From: Loxodes magnus
Taxonomy: Eukaryota; Ciliophora; Karyorelictea; Loxodida; Loxodidae
NCBI GenBank assembly: GCA_946699065.1
Contig: CAMPDV010001514.1
Span: 39,480-103,479, forward strand
Direction of reading: 5' to 3'
Length of the DNA stretch: 64,000 bases
Shown here: positions 37,151 to 46,639 of the stretch, piece by piece
Position numbering within the stretch: position 1 is the first letter of the stretch
Layout: every line of letters starts with the position of its first letter
Position numbers and translations under genes: made by a program
The notes under the pieces: generated by a model
The model's database searches: none
The model's input: only the letters and a program-made list of their open reading frames with translations
Told to the model about the DNA's origin: nothing

Positions 37151-37562
37151 TAATACTAAAGACAAATGAAATAATCTAAAGCATAATTTTAAACAAAAAA
37201 GGCAAATAAAAAAAATGAAACTAAGTTTTGGATGAAATATTAGTGTAGAATCCAAAAAAAGCTAAATAAATTTGGTAAAATTCTAGTTATTTATAATTTT
37301 GCCATATATAAAAAGTATCAAATTCCCTTATTTAAAAATAAGTTTTTATTTTTAAATATTTTACAATATAATTTATTATATCTCTAATGAGGGAATCTTG
37401 ATTGGCTTAAAATTATTAGTTATTTTTTTCTTTTAATATTATATTTTAAGATACTTTTTCTAATAAGAGAATATGGTATATTTAAGGGTTTTATTTCAAA
37501 GAAAGATGTTATCATAAGTATTTTTAAATTAGTTTATGTTAATTTTACTTTTTATAAAATAT

Positions 37563-37634
37563 TCCACATCCGGGACTCGAACCCGGGTCTTTCGGGTGAA
37601 AGCCGAATATCCTAACCAGCTAGACTAATGTGGA
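37563..37634 (-). tRNA. tRNA-Glu (anticodon UUC), copy B
   Basis: Identical in sequence to the unit A gene: complete cloverleaf, TTC anticodon in CTTTCAC, GTTCGAGTC T-loop, TTTT just after the 3' end. Confidence 0.95.
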
Positions 37635-38585
37635 GTTAAATAAACTAATGAAAGTAAGTTAAATAAGAATATCATGATTATTAGCATTTATGTATACAAT
37701 CAATCATTATATAGTGTATTTATCTATGCTTTTAGATATTTTTATTTTCTGTCTTAAGGTTAAAAAATTAATTAATTTATAATATTTTATTTCACTAAAG
37801 GAAAATATTTCTTTATTTTTCAAATATTAAGGAATAATTTTGAGAAATTTATTTTGATCAATAAAAGCAACGTTTTGTATTAAAATAAGATAGATTTAGG
37901 ATATCAGATAGATTTCAAATAAATTGCAAATCACATTGTACAACAATAGTTTCTTAATGCTTAATAGCAGTTTCCAAAACTACTGCTACTATACTTTCAA
38001 ATATGGAGAAGTATTTCCACTCAGCTTAAAATATCTTACATAATTACTATTTTGCAAAAAGCTAAATATGGATGTGAAATACTCCATGAACTTCTATAAT
38101 GAGACTTAAAGGATAGCAAGTAAGATTGCAAATCGCTAAGACTAATTTAAAGATTGGTATTCAGATCTTATGAATTGAAATTAAATGAATCTTTTTTATT
38201 GAATTAAGTGAATTTCCATTTACTCTTATAGTTATCATAAAGTGAACATGTCCTACTAAAAATTATCTTTAGATAGTAAAGACAAACCTACATTGAAAAT
38301 TGCGTTATATATGGAAAATGCCCTAAATTTTATTTACTTAACTAGAAATTAAAAAAATGTATCAATCTATAATTTAGAGTTTAGCTAATCTAAAATAGAA
38401 AGAATTTAATTAATAATTGGAATAGAAAATAAAATAGAAATTTTGATATCAATTTTTCAAAAGGAATATATTTATGCCCATATCCAAAAAAATTAAGGAT
38501 CAAATAGGAAATTTAAGTGTAAAAATTGATTTAACATATACCAAATATAATAGACATATGGTAAGAGAAATTTTTTATATTTATA
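37635..38585. other. AT-rich spacer, unit B
   Basis: First about 500 bp is the tRNA-flanking tract nearly identical in all units; the rest is AT-rich with nothing recognised. Confidence 0.6.
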
Positions 38586-39406
38586 TATTTTACTAAAATG
38601 TTTAAAGGTTTACTATTCTTGGATTTTCAACCAGGTTCCTGCAGATAAGTTTTTTTGCGTGGTTGTATTCCGCAACCTTTTTTATTAGTGGGAGGTAACC
38701 ACTTTGTATTTTCAATATAGCGCACTGGAAGCTTTTACTTGTAGATACCATTTTCCGTTATCCAAAGATGATTTAGTTGGCGCAAGTTCTATGTTATTCT
38801 CTTTCAATTAATTTTTTTCATTTTCAGCAGTTTTGAAGAAGATGATACCAATTATTGCAATATCAGCATCTTTTTACTATAGGTATAGTTAAACGGCTAG
38901 TTTCAAATAATTTTTTTTCTATTTTTGTAATCTCTCTTCGAATTTTGGATTAATAATTTAAGGTTCTGCTTTCTATTCCTTCTAAACTTCAATTTAAGTT
39001 TTTCAATTTCCATCATTGAATTTCTTTTTGTATACTATTGGGATTGTAGCCATAATTGTTCATGGGTCACGAACTTATTTTCTATTAGTTGCATTTTAAG
39101 TATATACATTTCGTTATTATTCTCATTAATGTTAGTGGTTAATTCTCTTATTTGACAACTTTAGTTGAAAATTGTCTCGTCTTGTTGTTTAATTACCCTT
39201 TTCAAATCCTCAATCATTTTTTGGATTTCTATGGGAAACTCTGTAATATCTTGTTCTGGTTCAACAATGCCTGTCATAATTTAACTTATGATTCTGAACT
39301 AGAACTTTCTTGTTTCTTTTCGGTTTTACGTGATTATTTAACTACGTGTCTCCTAGCCTTCCTAGCAGCCTTTTTTGAGAGTCTAATGCTCTGTTTCATA
39401 TCTATA
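38586..39406 (-). mobile_element. Gag-like retroposon E5 (unit B, frameshifted)
   Basis: About 0.82 kb on the minus strand between copies of TTTTTATATTTATA (38,572-38,585 and 39,407-39,420); unit A has the empty site near 21,240. The ORF starts near an ATG at about 39,399 (MKQSIRLSKKAARK) and is broken by at least two frameshifts. Recognisable parts are a coiled coil matching E4 (TIFNQSCQIRELTTNINEN), MMEIEK, the knuckle CWYCNNWYHLLQNC (CX2CX4HX4C, Trp as TGA), LWITENGIYKQKL and QPRKKT. This is the closest relative of E4 in the window, in opposite orientation. Confidence 0.6.
38618..38635 (-). promoter_or_regulatory. 3'-terminal stem-loop of E5
   Basis: CCTGG, loop TTGAAAAT, CCAAG: four of five pairs. 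Another stem, TTGCG...CGCAA, lies upstream on the same strand, as in E4. Confidence 0.35.
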
Positions 39407-39420
39407 TTTTTATATTTATA

Positions 39421-39954
39421 AATTGAGAATTTTTACTTATAATTTTCAATAAAAACTCAGTATACACCATACAAGCGTTCATTATAGCATTATTTTTTAT
39501 ATGGCAAATAATTTGATGAATTAGGCCATATTTTAGATAGTCATTATTATGAAGATTTCTATTAAGGATTTGAAAATCAAATATTTTTTGAAAAAATGCA
39601 AGAAGAATTTAATTTTGAATGATCAAAGCTATTTAAATTATCATTCCTCAAAAACTAAAATTCCTAAAATAGTCATATTCGTCAATTCATTCTATTCCAA
39701 GTTATAAAAATTCTTAGATCATTATTTTAGTTGTATATTGAAATTTAAATGAATCAGTTAACTCAAGAATATTGAAAAAAGTTGGTCAAAGAGAAATAAA
39801 CAAAGAAGATCTGAGAAAGTGAAAAAAAAGCTTGATTGGCAATTATTAAATTTTAATATTAGTATTTTGTAATAATTATAGTCTAAGTTATAATTAGTAC
39901 ATAATATCCTAATATTTAAATGTTTATACTTATTTATAAAATAAGCTTTCAACA
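39421..39954. other. AT-rich spacer with gene remnant, unit B
   Basis: Matches 21,245-21,740 of unit A. From about 39,750 a plus-strand frame reads MNQLTQEYWKKLVKEK, like unit A, then breaks. Confidence 0.35.
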
Positions 39955-40432
39955 TTATCTAAAACTATTAAAAACTTTAAAGTAAGTCTGTTTCCAAAAA
40001 TATAACATTAGAGCAAATTAACTCACGAGAAATTTAACTTTAAAGCAAATAACAGTTTCAATCTATATAAGTAAATTTATCTATTTTATAGCTGCTATAG
40101 AAACAATAGCAACATTTTTAATAATAGATATAAAGTTCCTAAGAATAGAATCAGACATCAGTTACACAATTTCAATCTACGTAAAGCCCAATTGATAAAG
40201 AGTAAGATGATACTTTCAATATTATATTTCTCTCAGACTCAGATATTAAAAACTAGCTAATAGAATAAAAACTTGAAGGAACTTACTAGTAAATCTAAGA
40301 TATCAAAAAATAAAAAAAGAACAGAAATCCATTAATTTAATAGACTTAAAATAAACTTTATTTAAGTATAAATGCATAAGACAGTTGACGAATCTATTGT
40401 GATAAAAATGTTTATTGATTAAAGATGAAACT
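39955..40432 (+). pseudogene. Decayed 3' part of the RING/B-box gene (unit B)
   Basis: Aligns with about 4085-4560 of the RING gene, including IKNQLIEQKLEG (IKNQLILQKLEG in the gene) and the 3' intron region, here a 15-nt GTATAAATG...ATAAG followed by QLTNLL-TGA. The RING and B-box part is missing and indels break the frame. It shows that the unit once included the RING gene, or that the RING gene lies at the end of a preceding unit. Confidence 0.6.
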
Positions 40433-40987
40433 AATAATTAAAATTAAATTTAAACTCTTTATTTTATATAAATTGATTATAACTTTTCTAAATGATAAAC
40501 TGAAAGGCTTAAACATGTACTATTTATAATAGTTTTTTTGGAGAAAAAGATCCTAAAAATTTAATTAATAGAATTAAATGAAAAAATTAGAAATTTGCTA
40601 CAAACTTTCGGTGAAGATTCAACAAGAGAATAGGTAATAAAAAAAGGAAATTAATAGTAAATCCGAAACGTAACAGATAAAAACGCTACTAAAATAAATA
40701 GAAGAGAGACTTAATCAGTTTATCCTATATATAATCAATAATATAATAAAATTAAATCAATAGAAATTCTACAGATATTAAGAAGAAGTAAAAGCCAGTT
40801 TACACCCATAATCAGAGAAATATATTAAGATGATGATTCTACAAAAGGGAAGTACATTAATAAAACAGTGTTGATATAAAAAAAATAAATAGAAGGGGAA
40901 AAAAGACTCTGAATAAATGGAGCTAAATATATTGTTCAAAAGAAGATAAGATTTATAAGAGAAATTAGTATTAATAAATGGAATTAA

Positions 40988-41512
40988 ATGAAACAATAAA
41001 TAAAACAAATAAGATAAAAATAAGTAAAAGGTAAAAGGTAAAAGGAACTACAGGAATATATCATAAAAGACGAGAAGATGATGAGCTGAAGAGACAAGAT
41101 AGAAAAAATTAAAGAAATTATGGAAGCAAATAGAGAAATTTCATTAACAATAATAATTAGATTTTACTAAAAATATGATGATCAGGAGAACTAGTAGGTA
41201 ATCTGGTGTAGTGTATACTTAATTGATAATAATCTCACACTAGATATCATGGAAAGGGTGAATAAGCTCGGAAGAGACAAGTTTAACTTACCCGAGGATT
41301 CTCACTAGCAGTTGAACATTTAACTGACGGTCTACTAATGACTTTGTTGCTAATTCATATTGGATATTATTCAAAAGACTGGAGCTTTTGATTAAAAATT
41401 AAAGAATAATTTTTAATAAACAGATTCCTCATTTAGAGAAGCTGACATAATTTATTGGACGAATAGAATAACAACAAGAAGTATGAGACATTTTTTTAAA
41501 TATTAATATTGA
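40988..41512 (+). CDS. Unrecognised 174-aa ORF
   Basis: 174 codons with TGA at 41,510-41,512; a second TGA follows three codons later. TGA reads as Trp twice inside (MMS-W-RDK, VYQ-W-LCC). The middle and C-terminal parts are GC-richer and protein-like (LTLDIMERVNKLGRDKFNLP, then FREADIIYWTNRI). A 7-bp repeat (GTAAAAG) three times lies near the N-terminus. Part of the protein is recognisable near 21,790 in unit A, while in the next repeat a 0.66-kb deletion removes all but the last third. No family recognised; possibly the end of a larger decayed gene. Confidence 0.45.
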
Positions 41513-42522
41513 AAGTACTGAGTGTAAACAAGGTGTCAAACACTCTACAATCATATTTATTTATTACTATCTATCTTGAAAATCTCAAAATGCTAATTAC
41601 ATCTAATTAATTAGTGAAATCTTCTCATATCTAAATTACACATTATAAAAATTGTTTAACATTTATATTTTATTGTCTTATCTATTCTGCTATTTTATAT
41701 TTATCAAACAATGAAAGCAAAATTAGATTAAAATCAATTAATATTCAATTAAACAATTAAGTTTCATATCTCATTTAAAAGAAAAGTAAATGATACAATT
41801 TAGCTAAAGGTTTATATATAAATAAAAGGATTTTTTTCAATATCCTAATTGTATACTTTCCATTTATCAAAATAGAAATAAGCTAAAACACTATTTTGCT
41901 CTATTTAATAAAATAAATATAAGAATTTAGTACAAAAAATTAATAGAAGAGTCTATTAAATTGAGAAAACTTCTTAGTTAGATTTATTTCAAGAAAGTAT
42001 TATATATTTAAAGTATTAAATTATATCTGACTGCTATTTTTTATTCTTTTGATATGATAAATCATCAAGCTAAATTAATATTTTAAATCCATCATTATAT
42101 ATATTTTAAATAATAAAATGATAAAAGAAATCAAACTTGAAAATACATATTTTCTGAAATATCAAATATTTATCTACTAAATTAGATAAAAAATTAGATA
42201 AAAGGTGAAAGCAAACATAATTATTTTTGTCTCTAATTCTAAAAATAAAGCTTTGAATTAAATATAGAAAGAGTTTATTTATAAATAGGATGTAACTTAT
42301 CTGATAATAAGAAAAATAAGCTTTTAATTTATCTTTTTCATTTTAATCTAATCTAAAGTCAAAAGAAAAATAAGTATAATGAAATTTTATTTAATTAGGC
42401 TATTTTTCTGACATTTCTGATTTTTGCTAAATGCAGGATTTTAAAATTTCTAAGTGAAGTTTAATCCTTACACTTTTTTGATTCAAACAGAAAATTTTGC
42501 TATTAACCTTGAAATTTTCCAA
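41513..42522. other. AT-rich spacer, start of unit C
   Basis: Nearly identical to 62,620-63,617. No gene recognised. Confidence 0.6.
42503..42522 (+). repeat. Target-site duplication, left copy (E6)
   Basis: 20 bp, TTAACCTTG...TTTTCCAA, repeated perfectly at 43,483-43,502. Confidence 0.85.
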
Positions 42523-43482
42523 TAAAATATGGTAGAAGGTTTCAAAAAGGGCTTCTATACCATCTCTTTCTAAGCTAAAAAGGAAGAGAGGAAGCAGGAA
42601 ACCTAAATTTCTAAACACCACACGTCATCTTCCAAAACCAAACCTTCTTCTTAAACCATATAGGAGCAACTCTAAACAACACCCCCCAGACAACCCTAGA
42701 AACACTAACATGCAACAATATCGACTGAGGACCTTTCCAAGAAGCAAAAGATTAGTAACTTTCAGGCCTAGATTAGGACATTCAACCCCTACATGGACCT
42801 CGGAGATCTCAATAAAGAACAAATCTTAGGAATGACGAAGGAGGAAATGGCTAAGCTTATCTTAGCATCAATAGGAAAAAATAAAGACCTGGAAAAACAG
42901 ATTGAAGAACTAGCTCAAGAATAGCAAGAGCATTTAGAAGATGAGGAAACCCATGCTCCTAGAAACAAAAACTAAGCTGCCATGAATATTCGAATTGACG
43001 AATAAGACAGGCAGTTGGAATAGCTATATGATATGAACGAGAACATGCACATCAAGTTAGAGAAAATTGAAAACAATATTAACCTTAAAATGGAGAATAT
43101 CAAGAATGATATCAAGATCTAGACAGTACACTCCGTTCCAATGGAGTTGGAAGAGGTCTAGAATAAACAAATTGAATTAACTAAAGAAAGATACTTTAAG
43201 AAAAAATGCTTTATCTGTGGAAGAATAAACCATCTCTGAAGGAAATGCAGATAAAGAAAAGAGATACAAAAGAAAATTTGAAACGAACTAACCTAATTCT
43301 ACCCAACTAGCAGTGGGAATATTTACAGGAAGAAAAGCAATATTCGGAGCAATCCACTGCGAAGACTTGAAAGTGACTGGAGGAACAGACCACCAAGAGT
43401 TCAAGTACCTATCAGTTGGATAGGGAGTAGGAAACTATTAAGAAAACAATCCCTTCTCTGAATAACTTTAATTTAATTTAAT
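42523..43482 (+). mobile_element. Gag-like retroposon E6 (intact)
   Basis: 960 bp between perfect 20-bp target-site duplications. The corresponding place in the next repeat (63,598-63,625) is an uninterrupted single copy, so this is a clean insertion. It ends in (TTTAA)n directly at the right duplication. A long duplication plus simple 3' tail is typical of target-primed reverse transcription by non-LTR retrotransposon machinery. The coding frame is open right from the 5' end, so the element may be 5' truncated. Confidence 0.8.
42793..43461 (+). CDS. Gag/ORF1-like protein of element E6 with CCHC zinc knuckle
   Basis: 222 codons plus TGA from the first ATG; a Gln/Pro-rich, protein-like frame is open for about 90 codons upstream. 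Domains: an N-terminal segment MDLGDLNKEQILGMTKEEM, a long coiled coil (about residues 30-120), MELEEVQNKQ, and a CCHC knuckle CFICGRINHLWRKC near residue 140 with Trp written TGA. Then come SGNIYRKK and an Arg-rich tail ending RKLLRKQSLL. The TGA stop is 22 nt from the element end. No reverse transcriptase, endonuclease or protease motif. Probably an RNA-binding structural or chaperone protein, by analogy with LINE ORF1 and Gag. Confidence 0.7.
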
Positions 43483-43502
43483 TTAACCTTGAAATTTTCC
43501 AA
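43483..43502 (+). repeat. Target-site duplication, right copy (E6)
   Basis: Perfect 20-bp match to 42,503-42,522, immediately after the TTTAA tail. Confidence 0.85.
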
Positions 43503-44089
43503 GTATTAAAGAAATTAAATTTTAACATAAAGTTAAATTTAAATTTTTCTTAATTCTTTTGATCCAAATTATGCTTCAAATAGATCATAGAGGAATTAAA
43601 TGTTTTAACTTCAAAATCTATCTCATTGATTCAATTTGAATCTCTTGGAATTTATCATTTATAATTATATCGCTTAACTAAATTATAATTGATTTAAAAA
43701 ATTTATTTTTAAATCATACAAAATTGAATAAAGATAAATATCAACAACTATCTTTAAAATTGCCTAGATAAATTAAATTTAGGCTTGATATGAAATTATT
43801 TATACAATCAAAAATTTATAATTTTATGTTTTATTTCAAGTTTTATTAGAAGGTAAATAATTATGCTTCTAAAATATTTTTTATTGTTCAATTTTTAAAT
43901 GATATACACAAAATAGTTGTTATATATTTTTTATCTTTGAATTAGCATACTTATAATAACTTTTTTACTTTATTGATTTTATGCTAAAGTCAATCTTTAC
44001 CTCATTATAAATTTTTTTATCCTTTATTTCCTTTATTATATATTATTAGTTTATATTTGCTTTAAATCAAAGTATTTATGCAATCAGCA
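43503..44089. other. AT-rich spacer, unit C
   Basis: No gene recognised; matches the last part of the window (63,618-64,000). Confidence 0.6.
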
Positions 44090-44103
44090 TAGAATTATCT
44101 AAT

Positions 44104-45043
44104 TAATTAATTAATTTTAACGAAAAGGATTAGGGACATCTTTAATTAGAAGAAACGTTTCCTATAATTAAAGACAATAAAGGTTTTTATATCCATCGCT
44201 CAACTGTGCATGTCTTCGTCTGAATCAATTTCAAACTGAGATAATTCTTTCTCTTCTATAAGCTAATAGAATTTTTCTTCCATCTTCTTGTAATTTTCTC
44301 CAGCTTCTTTAAATAAATTCTAAGGTCATCGTTGTCCTTTTGAAGTTGCTTATTTTGTCACTATTAATTACCAAGATCCTGCTTGAGTAATGTCACACTT
44401 GAGTCTACTAATGATGGCTTCTTTCTATAAATACCTCCAAAGCAGTTTCAATATAGTCTCCTTGATGTTCCAAATTCTTATCGGTGCTGCTCAAGCACTC
44501 TTCTTCACTTTAGACATTATCTCCATTAATGTCCAGTCTTTCGACAACAATAGCAACGCTTTATCAAGGGCTCGAAGTAAATTTTTTAATGCGTTTAAAC
44601 TTTTTGTTCTATTTCCATCTTATCTGTTTAAATTTAGTGCTTTTTAATTTGTAATTTGACTTCTTCTTCAATTTTATGTGAATTTGTTGCTATTTATTTT
44701 CTATCAAAACAAATTTGGAAGTTAAGGCTTCCAATTAAACAAAATTTAGCTTACCTAGCCTTTATCTTCCTTTTTTTCATCTTACAAAAGAAGCTTAAGA
44801 TTTTAGTTTTCTGCCTTCAGGATTTAAATTTCTGTATTAATTTTCTCAATTAAGGAACAAAGCTAAATAATGTCTTGCTAATGGGGTTTCTCAAGCTTTT
44901 TAAGTTTGCTCAATCCTTGACAGGAGTAGATTTATATTTTTTAAATTATTGGTTCTTGCTAGCTAACTGAGACTTAAGATTGATCTATTAGGTTAGATTT
45001 TAATTTTTAGATTCCCATATTTTTTAAAATTTTTTAAAGTCCC
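44104..45043 (-). mobile_element. Gag-like retroposon E7 (unit C, decayed)
   Basis: About 0.94 kb on the minus strand between copies of TAGAATTATCTAAT (44,090-44,103 and 45,044-45,057). The 3' tail is (TTAA)n. Parts: coiled coil (IEKINTEIQILKAENQNL), MEIEQK, a perfect CCHC knuckle CYCCRKTGHQWRQC near 44,530 with Trp as TGA at 44,507 shortly after, then GGIYRKK. An acidic end (QFEIDSDEDMHS) lies in another frame before a TGA near 44,193. Frameshifts separate these parts. Both the acidic end and the 3' hairpin differ from E2-E5, so it belongs to another branch. Confidence 0.6.
44139..44173 (-). repeat. Inverted repeat near the 3' end of E7
   Basis: CTTTAATTA...TAATTAAAG arms enclosing the self-complementary GAAACGTTTC. 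It could form a stem-loop in the element RNA, between the TGA and the TTAA tail. Confidence 0.45.
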
Positions 45044-45057
45044 TAGAATTATCTAAT

Positions 45058-46639
45058 ATTATCTTTTTTCTTTATTAGTTATAAAAATATTATAAGTATT
45101 AAAAAAGCATGCTATTATTTGATAGATAAACCTTTATAAATATAATCATACAAGTTAAATTGAGATTTATTATTAATTTAGAAATAAGATTCATAAAACC
45201 TTTAAGAATTTCATACACTAGAGGTATTATCTTTAAAAAACTAGGAAAGAGGCTATTTTTTATATTAAATGTAAGATATTCTTTAAATTATTAGCATCTT
45301 TTGAACTAGCCTTTTTTATAATTTTTCTTATTATATTAAGTGTATAAATGTTTTGATATAACAATATTCTTTTATAATAAAATGAGTTAATTATACCAAG
45401 TAAATAGACTTTACTATATAAAACAAATTTTATTTTTTTAGTGTATATGCTATTTTCAAAAGATATCAACCTCTTTTTGCTAAAAGTTATTTATTAATAC
45501 TTAAAAAGACTAAAACAATAAATATAAAAGTTCCTTTAATGCTGAGGACTTAAACATATTGATTTTACTTTTAATAGAAATAGAATAATTTTCCAAATTA
45601 TGTTGTAGTAGTTCTAGTTTAATCCTTCTCATATTCTAGCAAGAGATTTATTTTTATTAATTTATTTTAATCTAATATTTTTTGTTATATTTGACAAGTA
45701 ATAATTAATATTAGCTTCTTATTATTTAAGAGTTTTAGTTTACTTTAAATTAATAAAATTCATTAATAAAAAAGGTGTATTTATTTTTTATTTATTATGT
45801 TCTTATAATTAGTTCCAAAATACTTGCTATAATCTAATTTTTTCCTTTATACAGCTAAGCTTAAATTTTTATCATTATAAAATGTATTTCCTCAATAAAG
45901 TTTGGTATTATCAACAGATCATAGAACTAATACTTATATCCAAACTTTTATTTTTATATTTCTTTGATATTAAAATCAATTCTTATTACTATGTTTATCT
46001 ATGGAGAATTCAACCTTTAATCCAAAACTTTTATTCGTAATTTCTCAGTTATATTTACTATTTTATAGTAAATTATACCAGTTTAACAAAATTAAAAAAG
46101 GTAACGTAATTAAATTATGAGGCTTTAAATTAACATCCTTATTAAATTTATCTTAATAAATAAAAAGCTTTAGTTTCTCTTATTTAGGTTTTATTCTAAA
46201 GTTATTTTCTTTCATCTTCCTTCAATTTTTTATAATATAAGACTATTAATCTCTTAATACCCAATAGATATAAATGAAATGTATTTAAATTTAATAAGAT
46301 TATACAGTCAAGAATTATCTAAATAAGCTAGGAATAAAAAATGCTTTGTTTTAATAAAAAGTTAGATTTATTACCATTTTCTGCTTTATTTCACTTATAC
46401 ACTAAAATAATACAAATCCTTACTCTAACAATATGGATTATTAATACACTATATTAATTATTTACTATCTCACCAAAATTTATTCAAAGCATTAAGGGAT
46501 TATATTAGAGACATCAAATTACATCCTTTAATTTCTTAATTTTTTATTATATGCTAGCTAAGTAAATTTTTCTTAGATAAATATATATAGAAATGATACT
46601 TAAAAACTTATTTACTAAAATTTATTTATAATTATTTCA
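45058..46639. other. AT-rich spacer, unit C
   Basis: No gene recognised; homologous to 6.1-7.7 kb and 23.5-25.0 kb. Confidence 0.6.

Larger units (their letters stand above)
21956..41610. repeat. Segmental repeat unit B (about 19.7 kb)
   Basis: Same gene order as unit A, plus insertions E2, E3, SINE-1, E4, SINE-2 and E5. From about 28.93 kb to its right end it is nearly identical to unit C; before that it is more diverged. Boundaries are an arbitrary landmark. Confidence 0.85.

Noticed and set aside
39152..39421. 89-codon plus-strand ORF, duplicated at 60,913-61,182
   Set aside because: Antisense shadow of Gag-like element E5, whose minus strand carries the zinc knuckle and coiled coil.
44390..44853. 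Two plus-strand ORFs of 85 and 65 codons
   Set aside because: Antisense to the E7 knuckle and coiled-coil frames.
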